Positions 52,909 to 62,324 of a stretch of 64,000 nt of DNA are shown in pieces. The translations under genes and the position numbers were made by a program. The stretch's first letter is position 1; each line of letters opens with the position of its first letter. The stretch lies in contig QFQX01000018.1 of NCBI GenBank assembly GCA_003248775.1, positions 13,325-77,324 on the forward strand, written 5' to 3'. Under the pieces are notes generated by a model. The model had not been told where the DNA came from. It ran no database searches and saw only the letters and a list, made by a program, of their open reading frames with translations. The stretch is from Shinella sp. Lineage in GTDB: Bacteria; Pseudomonadota; Alphaproteobacteria; Rhizobiales; Rhizobiaceae.

Positions 52909-54000
52909 ATGTCGTACAGTGTATCGATCAAGGATCTGTCGTTGAGCTTCGGCGCGGTCAACGTTCTGGAGAACCTCAACCTCGACATCCGGGACGGCGA
53001 ATTCCTCGTGCTGCTCGGTTCGTCCGGCTGCGGCAAGTCGACCCTGCTCAACTGCATCGCCGGGCTTCTGGAGCCGACCGACGGCCAGATCTTCATCAAG
53101 GATCGCAACGTCACCTGGGAAGAGCCCAAGGATCGCGGCATCGGCATGGTGTTCCAGTCCTACGCGCTTTATCCGCAGATGAGCGTGGAAAAGAACCTTT
53201 CCTTCGGCCTGAAGGTTGCCAGAGTGCCGGCAGAGAAGATCCGGAAAAAGGTGGCGCGGGCGGCCGAGATCCTGCAGATCCAGCAGTTGCTCGACCGCAA
53301 GCCGGCAGCGCTTTCCGGCGGCCAGCGCCAGCGCGTCGCCATCGGTCGCGCACTGGTGCGTGATGTCGACGTCTTCCTGTTCGACGAGCCGCTGTCGAAC
53401 CTCGACGCCAAGCTGCGCTCGGAACTGCGCGTGGAAATCAAGCGGCTGCACCAATCGCTGAAGAACACGATGATCTACGTCACCCACGACCAGATCGAGG
53501 CGCTGACGCTGGCCGACCGCATCGCCATCATGAAGAGCGGCGTGATCCAGCAACTCGACGATCCGATGACGATCTACAACCGGCCGAGAAACCTGTTCGT
53601 CGCCGGCTTCATCGGTTCGCCGCCGATGAACTTCTTCCGGGGAGAGCTCGCCAGCCGCGAGGACAAGGTGGTCTTCACCACCGGCGGCGCCGATTTCTCG
53701 CTCTACGGCTATCAGACCGAAACGTCTCTGGAACCCGGCCGCAAGGTTGTGCTCGGGGTCAGGCCGGAACACGTCATGCTGGACGAGGACGTGCCGGAGG
53801 CGGCAGAAATCCATGAGGCAACCGTCGACATTGAGGAGCCAATGGGGGCGGACAACCTGCTCTGGCTGAAACATGCCGGCCATGTCATTTCGGTGAGGAC
53901 AGCAGGCACCCGGCGTTACAGCCCGGGCACCAGGGTGCGCCTCGGTTTCGACATGTCCGTGGCTTCTCTTTTCGACGCGGGCACGGAGGAACGGATTTGA
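52909..54000 (+). CDS. Sugar ABC transporter ATPase (UgpC/MalK-type)
   Basis: 363 residues. Walker A is GSSGCGKST near residue 38, the signature is LSGGQRQRVAIGRALVRD near 131 and Walker B is VFLFDEPLSNLDAKLR. The C-terminal regulatory TOBE domain (LGVRPEHVML) is typical of carbohydrate importers of the CUT1 class. It follows the second permease by 6 nt. Confidence 0.95.
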   Translation: MSYSVSIKDLSLSFGAVNVLENLNLDIRDGEFLVLLGSSGCGKSTLLNCIAGLLEPTDGQIFIKDRNVTWEEPKDRGIGMVFQSYALYPQMSVEKNLSFGLKVARVPAEKIRKKVARAAEILQIQQLLDRKPAALSGGQRQRVAIGRALVRDVDVFLFDEPLSNLDAKLRSELRVEIKRLHQSLKNTMIYVTHDQIEALTLADRIAIMKSGVIQQLDDPMTIYNRPRNLFVAGFIGSPPMNFFRGELASREDKVVFTTGGADFSLYGYQTETSLEPGRKVVLGVRPEHVMLDEDVPEAAEIHEATVDIEEPMGADNLLWLKHAGHVISVRTAGTRRYSPGTRVRLGFDMSVASLFDAGTEERI

Positions 54001-54062
54001 GCGACTGCGGCCTGCTGCAGTTTACCTCACTCTGTTTTGCATAAGATATCCGGATCAAGGAC

Positions 54063-56525
54063 ATGGCATCACATATCGATACTCCCACAATCGACCTTTC
54101 AGGCGAATGGCGGCTTTCATCTGGGGATGGCGAGCATTCCGCGACGATAGTGTTGCCGGGTGATGTGCATTCGGCGCTTCAGGCGGCGGACATCATTCCC
54201 GATCCCTATTGGGGGCGAAACGAGGAGGCCGCGCAGTGGGTTGCCGAGCGGGAGTGGACGGTCGAGCGGAGCTTCTTTGTCCATCATGCGGAAGGCAGCA
54301 GCTGGTATCTCGACATCGACTATCTCGATACGGTTGCCGTCGTGTTCGTCAACGACGTGCCGGTGCTTTCGGCCGATAACTGCTTTCGCCGCTACCGGCC
54401 GGACGTATCCGAGGCGATAGAGCCAGGCGAAAACCGCATCCGCATCCATTTCCATTCCAGCATTTCAGCCGGGGCCGAGCGACAGGCGCGGCAGCCCTTC
54501 TACATTCCCTATCATGACGGCAATTCACCGATCCCGAACGGCAACATGCTGCGCAAGCCGCAATGCCATTTCGGCTGGGACTGGAACATCGCCATCGCGC
54601 CGCTCGGGCTTTACGGCACCGTTGCGTTGAAGCGGCTCGATCCGGCCCGGATCGAACATGTCGAGACCGAACAGGTTCACCTCGAAAACGGCAGCGTCGA
54701 CCTTCATGTCACGCTGACGCTGTTTTCAGCGGATCCCGCCGTCGTACCGGTTCATTTCGAATTCGATGGCGAAAGGGTGAGGCTCGATTGCGGCATTGCG
54801 GCCGGAGAGACGAAGATCACCCATGTCTTTCACGTCGAAAACCCCAGGCTCTGGTGGCCCGCGGGCAGCGGGGAACAGGCGCTTTACGTTCTTTCCATCG
54901 ATATTCCCGGCGAAACGGTCACTCGGCAGATTGGGCTTCGAACCATCGAACTGCTGACCGACCCGGACGAGGCCGGCAGCCGCTTTGCGTTCCGGGTCAA
55001 TGGCCGGGAGATCTTCTGCCGCGGCGCCAACTGGATACCGGCGGATGCTCTCTATTCCCGCACGAACCGGGAAAAGACGGAAGACCTTCTGAACTCGGCC
55101 GTCGAAGCCAACATGAACATGATCCGCGTCTGGGGCGGTGGTTTTTACGAGGCCGACTGGTTCTACGATCTCTGCGACCGTCTCGGCCTCATGGTCTGGC
55201 AGGACTTCATGTTTGCCTGCAACCTCTATCCGTGCAGCGAGGATTTCCTTTCAAACGTGGCGCAGGAGGTCGATTATCAGGTGCGGCGGCTCTCCTCGCA
55301 TCCCTCCATCGCGCTCTGGTGCGGGGACAATGAACTGGTCGGCGCGCTCACATGGTTTCCGGAATCGCGGAAGAACCGCGACCGCTATCTCGTTGCCTAT
55401 GATCGGTTGAACCGGACCATCGAGCAGGGCGTGAGGAAGGCGTATCCGCAGGCGATATGGTGGCCTTCGAGCCCGGCATCCGGCTATCTCGATTATGGCG
55501 ATGCGTGGCATTCCGATGGCTCCGGCGACATGCACTGCTGGTCGGTCTGGCACGAGAACAAGTCCTTTGACAAATACCGCAGCGTCAAGCCGCGCTTCTG
55601 CTCCGAATTCGGCTTCCAGTCCTACACGTCGCTGCCTGTCATCCGCGAGTTTGCGGACGAGGCCGATCCCAACATCGCCTCGCCGGTGATCGAGCTTCAC
55701 CAGAAGAATGCCGGGGGCAACGAGCGGATCGCCGGCACCATGTTCCGCTATTTCCGCTTCCCCAGCGACTTTCCAAAATTCGTCTACCTCTCGCAGATCC
55801 AGCAGGGTCTGGCGATCCGCACAGCGGTCGATTACTGGCGCTCGCTGAAACCCCATTGCATGGGCACGCTTTACTGGCAGCTCAACGACACCTGGCCGGT
55901 CGCCTCGTGGTCGAGCCTCGATTACGGCGGCGGCTGGAAGGCGATGCATTACATGGCGCGCCGGTTTTTCCAGCCGGTCAACATCGCAGCCATTCCGTCC
56001 GCCGATGGCGCGCGCATCGCGATCTCCATGGTCAACGATACGGCCGATCCGGTCGAAATCGACCTGACCTTGTTTGCGCTGACACTCGCCGGCGAACGCA
56101 TTCCGCTGCAGAGCACCAGCGGCACCTGCGCACCGGACCGGGCGGAAACACTGGTCGAATTCGACGCGACCGATGTGCCGATCGACAGCCTTCTCGGCTG
56201 GAGCTTTACAGCGTCCAACGGCATGACCGGCGAGGGACATCACGTAACGGGCACCTACAAGGCGCTGGATCTTCAGCCGGCCGGACTTGAAGTCTCGGTC
56301 AGCGAGATTGCAGGCGGCTCGTTCGAGATTGGCGTCAGCGCCCGGGGTCTTGCTCTGTTCGTCATGCTCGAAGCAGATGTCGCCGGGCGCTTTTCCGACA
56401 ATGCCTTCGATCTTCATGGCGGCCAGACCCGCCGCATCGTCTTCAAACCTTCCGCGCCGCTTGCCACCGGATCGTTTCCGAAGATCACCGTTTACGACCT
56501 TCACGGCAGCCAGTTCGCCGGCTGA
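54063..56525 (+). CDS. Beta-mannosidase (glycoside hydrolase family 2)
   Basis: 820 residues. The N-terminal jelly-roll and Ig domains contain LPGDVHSALQAADIIPDPYWGRNE, the hallmark of GH2 beta-mannosidases. In the TIM barrel the acid/base glutamate is in CGDNELVGAL near residue 424, and the nucleophile glutamate is in RFCSEFGFQS near 514. No signal peptide is present, so it is cytoplasmic and cleaves imported mannosides. It sits directly downstream of the ABC ATPase. Confidence 0.93.
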   Translation: MASHIDTPTIDLSGEWRLSSGDGEHSATIVLPGDVHSALQAADIIPDPYWGRNEEAAQWVAEREWTVERSFFVHHAEGSSWYLDIDYLDTVAVVFVNDVPVLSADNCFRRYRPDVSEAIEPGENRIRIHFHSSISAGAERQARQPFYIPYHDGNSPIPNGNMLRKPQCHFGWDWNIAIAPLGLYGTVALKRLDPARIEHVETEQVHLENGSVDLHVTLTLFSADPAVVPVHFEFDGERVRLDCGIAAGETKITHVFHVENPRLWWPAGSGEQALYVLSIDIPGETVTRQIGLRTIELLTDPDEAGSRFAFRVNGREIFCRGANWIPADALYSRTNREKTEDLLNSAVEANMNMIRVWGGGFYEADWFYDLCDRLGLMVWQDFMFACNLYPCSEDFLSNVAQEVDYQVRRLSSHPSIALWCGDNELVGALTWFPESRKNRDRYLVAYDRLNRTIEQGVRKAYPQAIWWPSSPASGYLDYGDAWHSDGSGDMHCWSVWHENKSFDKYRSVKPRFCSEFGFQSYTSLPVIREFADEADPNIASPVIELHQKNAGGNERIAGTMFRYFRFPSDFPKFVYLSQIQQGLAIRTAVDYWRSLKPHCMGTLYWQLNDTWPVASWSSLDYGGGWKAMHYMARRFFQPVNIAAIPSADGARIAISMVNDTADPVEIDLTLFALTLAGERIPLQSTSGTCAPDRAETLVEFDATDVPIDSLLGWSFTASNGMTGEGHHVTGTYKALDLQPAGLEVSVSEIAGGSFEIGVSARGLALFVMLEADVAGRFSDNAFDLHGGQTRRIVFKPSAPLATGSFPKITVYDLHGSQFAG

Positions 56526-56592
56526 ACAATCTGACAGGAAACGCGGGCAGGGCGAAAACACGCGCCTGTTCGCCAAAAGGAGGAGTAACCCC

Positions 56593-57354
56593 ATGACCAA
56601 GCTTGGTTTCCAGCTTTACAACGCCCGCAATTTCCAACCATTTTCCGCGATCTTTCCGCAACTGGCCAAAGCCGGCTACACCCATGTCGAAGGCTATGGC
56701 GCAATGTATGCATCGCTCGACGATGCGGGTCTCGCTTCGCTTCGGGCGGAACTCGACAGCTACGGGTTGGCCATGCCGACCGGCCATTTCGGCCTCGACA
56801 TGCTGGAAGACGATGCTGGCGGGGCGCTGAAGATTGCCAGGGCACTCGGGATCGAGGCTATATACTGCCCCTATCTCATGCCCGATGCCCGGCCGACGGA
56901 CGAGGTCGGCTGGTTCTCCTTCGGCAAGCGTCTGCAGGAGGCTGGCAAGCCGTTCCGCGATGCCGGGCTGGTGTTCGGCTGGCACAATCATGACTTTGAA
57001 TTCGCAGCGCTCCCGGATGGCTCCACGCCGCAGGAGCAGATTTTTGCGGGTGGGCCGGAACTGTCATGGGAGGCTGACATCGCCTGGATGATCAGGGGCA
57101 AGGCTGATCCCTTTGCCTGGATCGAAAGCTACGGCAAGCGCATCACCGCCGTACACGTCAAGGACATCGCGCCGGCCGGCACCAATACCGATGAAGACGG
57201 CTGGGCAGATGTCGGATACGGAACCGCTCCGTGGAAGGACCTGATGGCAGCGCTCAAACCCTACGGTGTCGCCCATTACATTCTCGAGCACGACAACCCG
57301 AAGGACATCAGCCGTCTGATCACACGCTCCATTGCATCGTTCAACACATACTGA
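56593..57354 (+). CDS. Sugar phosphate isomerase/epimerase family protein
   Basis: 253 residues from the ATG at 56593 with AGGAG upstream. A xylose-isomerase-like TIM barrel: GFQLYNARNFQPFSAIF, GWHNHDFEF (metal-binding histidine) near residue 133, and YHV/VHVKDIAPAG near 190. The family includes hexulose epimerases and inosose-type isomerases. The substrate is unknown. The gene forms a pair with the downstream oxidoreductase. Confidence 0.85.
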   Translation: MTKLGFQLYNARNFQPFSAIFPQLAKAGYTHVEGYGAMYASLDDAGLASLRAELDSYGLAMPTGHFGLDMLEDDAGGALKIARALGIEAIYCPYLMPDARPTDEVGWFSFGKRLQEAGKPFRDAGLVFGWHNHDFEFAALPDGSTPQEQIFAGGPELSWEADIAWMIRGKADPFAWIESYGKRITAVHVKDIAPAGTNTDEDGWADVGYGTAPWKDLMAALKPYGVAHYILEHDNPKDISRLITRSIASFNTY

Positions 57355-57376
57355 CCTCCACATTCAGGACAATCTC

Positions 57377-58510
57377 ATGGCACGCGAACTCGGAGTCGGC
57401 ATCATCGGATGCGGCAATATCTCGACCACTTATTTTTCGCTTTCCCCGCTGTTCAAGGGGCTCAAGGTGCTGGCCTGCAGCGACCTCAACATGAATGCTG
57501 CGGAACTGCGAGCGGAGGAGTATGGCGTCAAGGCGCAAACGCTGGACGAACTGCTGGCCAATGACGAACTCGACATCATCGTCAACCTGACCATCCCCGA
57601 TGCGCATTATGCCGTGTCCAAACGCATCCTCGAGGCGGGCAAACACGTCTATTCGGAAAAGCCGCTGGTGCTCAGTCTGTCGGCCGGGGAAGAGCTTCGC
57701 CGGATCGCCGGCGAGAAGGGGCTTTCGGTCGGGTGCGCGCCCGATACCTTCCTCGGCGGCTCCCACCAGCTTGCCCGCAAATTCATCGAGGACGGTGGCG
57801 TCGGCCGGATCACGTCGGGCACCTGCCACGTCATGAGCCCGGGCATGGAGATGTGGCATCCGAACCCGGATTTTTTCTTTCTTCCGGGCGGCGGACCGAT
57901 CCTCGACCTCGGTCCCTATTACATCGCCAATCTCGTCAACCTGATCGGCCCGGTGAAGCGTGTCGGCGCGCTCACCTCCATGGCGTCGGAGACGCGCACC
58001 ATCACCAGTCAGCCGCGGGCAGGCGAGGTCATCCCCGTGCGAACGCCGACCAATATCCATGCGCTGATGGAGTTCGCAAACGGTGCGACGGTCACGCTTT
58101 CGGCGAGTTGGGATGTCTGGTCCCACCGGCATGGCAACATGGAACTCTACGGCACGGATGGCTCGCTCTTTCTTCCAGATCCGAATTTCTTCGGCGGCAA
58201 GGTCGAGGCGTCCGGTCGCGACAAGGATATTCAGCCGCTGGAGGCTTGGGACCATCCCTTCGGCGTCGACAATCAGGAAAGCCCGCAGGGGCCTCGCGCC
58301 AATTACCGCACGGCGGGTCTCGCCGACATGGCGATTGCCATCCTTGAGGGACGGGATGCCCGCTGCTCGCTCGACCGCGCACTGCATGGCGTCGATGTCA
58401 TGACCTCGATCCTGAAATCGGGTGAGACCGGAGAGTTCGTGACGCTTGCCACCAGCTGCACCCAGCCCGCTGCACTCGGCATCGAAGAAGCGCATGCGCT
58501 ATTGCGGTGA
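57377..58510 (+). CDS. Gfo/Idh/MocA-family NAD(P)-dependent oxidoreductase
   Basis: 377 residues from the ATG at 57377. The Rossmann motif is VGIIGCGNISTTYF, and the EKPLVLS motif near residue 93 holds the catalytic lysine. GGGPILDLGPYYIANLVNL near 175 is typical of the C-terminal substrate domain. It probably oxidises a cyclic polyol or sugar. The pairing with a xylose-isomerase-like protein is common in routes for rare sugars or inositol. Confidence 0.9.
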   Translation: MARELGVGIIGCGNISTTYFSLSPLFKGLKVLACSDLNMNAAELRAEEYGVKAQTLDELLANDELDIIVNLTIPDAHYAVSKRILEAGKHVYSEKPLVLSLSAGEELRRIAGEKGLSVGCAPDTFLGGSHQLARKFIEDGGVGRITSGTCHVMSPGMEMWHPNPDFFFLPGGGPILDLGPYYIANLVNLIGPVKRVGALTSMASETRTITSQPRAGEVIPVRTPTNIHALMEFANGATVTLSASWDVWSHRHGNMELYGTDGSLFLPDPNFFGGKVEASGRDKDIQPLEAWDHPFGVDNQESPQGPRANYRTAGLADMAIAILEGRDARCSLDRALHGVDVMTSILKSGETGEFVTLATSCTQPAALGIEEAHALLR

Positions 58511-58548
58511 CGGCGAGGGCCGGGCGAGATAGGAAGGGGTTGTGACTG

Positions 58549-58613
58549 CCCCTAATCCCGCCGCCACCTTTTCTCCGTTCATGGGGAGAAGGTGGCGGCA
58601 GCCGGATGAGGGG
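58549..58613. repeat. Palindromic RIME-like repeat upstream of the aldo/keto reductase
   Basis: CCCCTAATCCCGCCGCCACC, TTTTCTCC, a 7-nt loop, GGGGAGAAGGTGGCGGCAG and CCGGATGAGGGG. A compact single hairpin form of the same family. It lies between the Gfo/Idh gene and the aldo/keto reductase, so it interrupts the sugar operon. Confidence 0.88.
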
Positions 58614-58653
58614 TAGTCCAGCTTTGATTTTCTTACAAGGGAGACAGACCTTC

Positions 58654-59706
58654 ATGACCTGGACACCGGACGAAGACCGCTACGAGCGAATGACCTATAA
58701 CCGCTGTGGCAAGAGCGGTCTGAAACTGCCGGCGATTTCGCTCGGACTCTGGCAGAATTTCGGCGTCGAGACACCGCATGTCACAAAGCAGGCGATCTGC
58801 CGGAAAGCCTTCGATCTCGGCATTACCCATTTCGATCTCGCCAACAATTACGGCCCGCCGGGCGGCGCATCGGAACAGGCTTTCGGTGAAATCCTGAAGA
58901 CCGATTTCGCCGGCCTTAGGGACGAACTGATCGTCTCGACGAAGGCCGGGTATCACATGTGGCCGGGTCCTTACGGAGAATGGGGCAGCCGGAAGTATCT
59001 GGTCTCTTCCTGCGACCAGAGCCTCAAGCGGCTCGGCCTCGATTACGTCGATATCTTCTATTCCCACCGCTTCGATCCCGATACGCCGCTTGAGGAAACC
59101 TGTGCCGCGCTCGACCACATCGTGCGCTCGGGCAGGGCGCTTTACATCGGCATATCCTCCTACAACTCGAACCGGACGCGTGCGGCTTACGACATCCTGA
59201 AATCGCTCGGTACGCCGCTCCTCATCCACCAGCCGAGCTATTCGATGATCAACCGCTGGATCGAGGAAGACGGCCTCGTCGATACGCTGGAGGAACTCGG
59301 TGTCGGCTCGATCGTCTTCTCGCCGCTCGCCCAGGGCATGCTGACCTCGAAATATCTCGGCGGCATTCCGGCCGGCAGCCGCGCTTCACTCGACCGTTCA
59401 CTCGATCCAACCTTTCTCAACGAGCGCAACATCGAGAATATCCGCGCCTTCGACGTCATTGCCCGGCGGCGCGGCCAGACGCTCGCACAAATGGCGCTCG
59501 CCTGGGTGCTTCGGGGCGGGCGGATCACCTCGGCGTTGATCGGGGCATCAAGACCGGATCAGGTGGAGGATTGCGTCAAGGCTCTGGCGAACCGGGAATT
59601 TTCCGAGGCTGAACTGGCCGAAATCGACACCTATGCCAAGGAAGCCGACATCAACATCTGGGCCGCATCCGCCGAGCGCAAGGGGCCGCCGAGACGGAAG
59701 AAATAG
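58654..59706 (+). CDS. Aldo/keto reductase (YghZ-like)
   Basis: 350 residues from the ATG at 58654; the frame continues upstream through the repeat. The motif GITHFDLANNYGPPGGASEQAFG near residue 53 and YSHRFDPDTPLEETCAALDHIVRSG near 140 match AKR14-type proteins (YghZ, L-glyceraldehyde-3-phosphate reductase). The catalytic Asp/Tyr/Lys/His are in the usual places (DLANNYG; STKAGYH; FYSHRFD). The physiological substrate in this operon is unknown. Confidence 0.9.
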   Translation: MTWTPDEDRYERMTYNRCGKSGLKLPAISLGLWQNFGVETPHVTKQAICRKAFDLGITHFDLANNYGPPGGASEQAFGEILKTDFAGLRDELIVSTKAGYHMWPGPYGEWGSRKYLVSSCDQSLKRLGLDYVDIFYSHRFDPDTPLEETCAALDHIVRSGRALYIGISSYNSNRTRAAYDILKSLGTPLLIHQPSYSMINRWIEEDGLVDTLEELGVGSIVFSPLAQGMLTSKYLGGIPAGSRASLDRSLDPTFLNERNIENIRAFDVIARRRGQTLAQMALAWVLRGGRITSALIGASRPDQVEDCVKALANREFSEAELAEIDTYAKEADINIWAASAERKGPPRRKK

Positions 59707-59720
59707 TCGCTGGAGTTGCT

Positions 59721-59769
59721 TCTCATCCCCTGCAGGGACGGGTCCGCAGGACGCGGCAGGATGAGGGGG
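59721..59769. repeat. Decayed palindromic repeat before the GH43 gene
   Basis: CTCATCCCCTGCAGGGACGG ... GCGGCAGGATGAGGGGG. Only the outer arms of the RIME-like palindrome are left, and the internal hairpin has diverged. Confidence 0.5.
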
Positions 59770-59801
59770 CTGCTACCTCAGTTCTTTCGGGAGGAGAACA
59801 C

Positions 59802-61412
59802 ATGATCCAGAACCCCATCCTGCCGGGTTTCAACCCCGACCCGTCGATCTGCCGGGTCGGGGAGGACTATTATATCGCCACCTCGACCTTCGAATGGTAT
59901 CCGGGCGTACAGATCCACCATTCGCGGGATCTGGTGAACTGGCGGCTGGTGCGGCGGCCGCTGGAGCGGGCAAGCCAGCTCGACATGCGCGGCAATCCCG
60001 ACAGTTGCGGCGTCTGGGCGCCTTGCCTGTCGTTTGCCGACGGGTTGTTCTGGCTCGTCTACACCGACGTGAAGCGCTTCGACGGCAACTTCAAGGATGC
60101 CCACAACTACATCGTGACATCGCCCACCATCGAAGGGGAATGGTCCGATCCGGCCTATGTGAACTCCTCCGGTTTCGACCCGTCGCTTTTCCATGACGGC
60201 GACGGACGCAAGTGGTTCCTCAACATGCAATGGAACCACCGCTCCGAGAGTTATGGCGGTTCTCCCAAACACCCGGCTTTCGACGGTATCCTGTTGCAGG
60301 AATGGGACCCCGTATCGAAGAAGCTCAAGGGTCCGGTGAAGAATATCTTCGCGGGAAGTCCGCTCGGGTTGGTGGAAGGTCCCCACCTCTTCAAGCGCAA
60401 CGGCTGGTACTATCTGACCACGGCCGAGGGCGGCACGGGTTACGACCATGCCGTGACCATGGCGCGCTCACGAACGATCCATGGCCCTTACGAGATGCAT
60501 CCGCAGGCGCATCTCATCACCGCGAAGGACCATCCGCAGGCAACGCTGCAAAGGGCCGGGCACGGCCAGTATGTCGAGACGCCGGACGGGCAGGCCTACC
60601 ACACCCATCTCTGCGGTCGTCCGCTTTCTCCGTTGCGGAGATGCACGCTCGGCCGGGAAACGGCGATCCAGAAATGCGTCTGGCATGATGACGACTGGCT
60701 CTATCTCGCAGATGGTGGCCCCGTGCCCGCCGTCAGCGTCGAGGCACCTTTTGCCACGACACGGAACGAACGCCCTGAAGTCGTCCAGACCAATTTCGAC
60801 GGTGTGGAACTGCCGGAAGACTTCCAGTGGCTCAGAAGCCCCGAACCCTACCGGCTCTTCAGCCTGACGCGGCGTCCGGGACATCTTCGGCTTTTCGGAC
60901 GCGAAAGCATCGGTTCCTGGTTCGAGCAGTCGCTGGTCGCGCGAAGGCAGGAGGACCATCGCTTCCGGGCCGAGACGAGGGTCGAATTCGACCCGGATAC
61001 CTATCAGCAGGTCGCGGGACTGACCCACTATTACAACCGGCACAAGTTCCACGCGCTGGGGGTGACACTGCACGAAAAGCTCGGTCGTGTCCTGACGATC
61101 CTCTCATGCCCCGGAGACTATCCGAATGGCCGTCTGGAGTTTCCGGCGGGTCACGGCGTTGCCGTGCCGGATGGAGCGCTCGATCTCGCCATGGAGGTCA
61201 TCGACAACGCGCTGCGATTTTTCTGGCGCGCTGCCGGTGAGGACCAGTGGCGGTCGATAGGTCCCGTGCTCGATGCCGGTGTCGTTTCAGACGAGGGCGG
61301 CCGGGGAGAGCACGGGTCTTTCACCGGCGCATTTACCGGCATGTTCGCCTTCGACACCAGCGGCCGCGCAAAGCCGGCCGATTTCGACTGGTTCGTCTAT
61401 CGCCGACTTTGA
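59802..61412 (+). CDS. Glycoside hydrolase family 43 beta-xylosidase/arabinosidase-like
   Basis: 536 residues. The five-bladed propeller begins PILPGFNPDPSICRVGEDYYIATSTFEW, where D13 would be the general base. LVEGPHLFKRNGWYYL near residue 191 carries the general acid glutamate. The C-terminal ~190 residues form the beta-sandwich domain of beta-xylosidases. No signal peptide is seen, so it acts on imported oligosaccharides. Xylosidase is the most common activity of this subtype, but arabinofuranosidase is possible. Confidence 0.9.
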   Translation: MIQNPILPGFNPDPSICRVGEDYYIATSTFEWYPGVQIHHSRDLVNWRLVRRPLERASQLDMRGNPDSCGVWAPCLSFADGLFWLVYTDVKRFDGNFKDAHNYIVTSPTIEGEWSDPAYVNSSGFDPSLFHDGDGRKWFLNMQWNHRSESYGGSPKHPAFDGILLQEWDPVSKKLKGPVKNIFAGSPLGLVEGPHLFKRNGWYYLTTAEGGTGYDHAVTMARSRTIHGPYEMHPQAHLITAKDHPQATLQRAGHGQYVETPDGQAYHTHLCGRPLSPLRRCTLGRETAIQKCVWHDDDWLYLADGGPVPAVSVEAPFATTRNERPEVVQTNFDGVELPEDFQWLRSPEPYRLFSLTRRPGHLRLFGRESIGSWFEQSLVARRQEDHRFRAETRVEFDPDTYQQVAGLTHYYNRHKFHALGVTLHEKLGRVLTILSCPGDYPNGRLEFPAGHGVAVPDGALDLAMEVIDNALRFFWRAAGEDQWRSIGPVLDAGVVSDEGGRGEHGSFTGAFTGMFAFDTSGRAKPADFDWFVYRRL

Positions 61413-61420
61413 AAAGGAAA

Positions 61421-61439
61421 GGGCGGCTCACAGCCGCCC
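61421..61439. terminator. Perfect hairpin between GH43 and fghA
   Basis: GGGCGGCT (61421-61428) and AGCCGCCC (61432-61439) with a 3-nt loop. On the minus strand it is followed by TTTCCTTTT, so it most likely ends the fghA transcript. The gap between the convergent genes is 54 nt. Confidence 0.75.
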
Positions 61440-61466
61440 GATCTTGTCTGACCTGTAATGCCCGGC

Positions 61467-62300
61467 TTACCCGAGGCGCTCGGCGTGCCACTTCAGGTGA
61501 TCGTCCATGAAGGTGGAGATGAAGAAGTAGGAGTGGTCGTAGCGCTCGTGCATGCGGAGCGTCAGGCCGATATCGGTGCCCTTGATCGCCTCTTCGAAAA
61601 GCCAGGGCTTCAGACCCGTTTCGAGAAAGCTGTCGGCCGTGCCCTGATCGATCAGGAATTCGGGGAAGCGCGCGCCGTCTTCCACCAGTGCGCAGGCGTC
61701 GTATGGACGCCATGCAGCCTGATCCTCGCCGAGATACTTGGTGAAGGCGTCGGGCGTCCAGTCGGCCGTCGAAGGGCTGACGATCGGCGCGAAGGCGGAG
61801 CAACTCTTGTAGGTTTCGGGGTTCTTCAGCGCGATGGTCATGGCGCCATGGCCGCCCATCGAGTGGCCGAAGATGCCCTGGCGGTCCATGTCGACGCGGA
61901 AGTGTTCGGCAACCAGCGCCGGCAGTTCCTGTGTGATATAGGTGTACATCCGGTAGTTATCGGACCAGGGCTTTTCGGTCGCGTCGAGATACATGCCTGC
62001 GCCCTTGCCCATCTTCCAGTTGGTCAGTTCGTCCGGCACATCGTTGCCGCGCGGGCTGGTGTCCGGGCAGACGATGATGAGGCCGAGCTCGGAGGCCATG
62101 CGGCGATACTCGCCCTTTTCCATGACGTTGGCATGGGTGCAGGTGAGGCCGGAGAGGTACCAGAGGACAGGCCGCGTTTCCCTGATAGCCTGCGGCGGCA
62201 CGAAGACGGCGAAGGTCATCTCGCACTGGCACGCCTCGGACTCATGGGAGAAGACGCCCTGCATGCCGTCGAAGGCAGTGTTCTGGGAAATGATTTTCAT
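61467..62300 (-). CDS. fghA: S-formylglutathione hydrolase
   Basis: 277 residues, esterase D family. Signatures are FAVFVPPQA, PVLWYLSGLTCTHANVMEKG near residue 45 and the nucleophile serine in GHSMGGHGAMTIALKNP near 147. The histidine is in RYDHSYFFISTFMDDHLKWH near the end. It hydrolyses S-formylglutathione to formate and glutathione in formaldehyde detoxification. The dehydrogenase that makes its substrate is the last gene of the window on the same strand. Confidence 0.96.
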   Translation of the reverse strand: MKIISQNTAFDGMQGVFSHESEACQCEMTFAVFVPPQAIRETRPVLWYLSGLTCTHANVMEKGEYRRMASELGLIIVCPDTSPRGNDVPDELTNWKMGKGAGMYLDATEKPWSDNYRMYTYITQELPALVAEHFRVDMDRQGIFGHSMGGHGAMTIALKNPETYKSCSAFAPIVSPSTADWTPDAFTKYLGEDQAAWRPYDACALVEDGARFPEFLIDQGTADSFLETGLKPWLFEEAIKGTDIGLTLRMHERYDHSYFFISTFMDDHLKWHAERLG

Positions 62301-62324
62301 GGAAGTTATCCTTGCTTGATAGGA

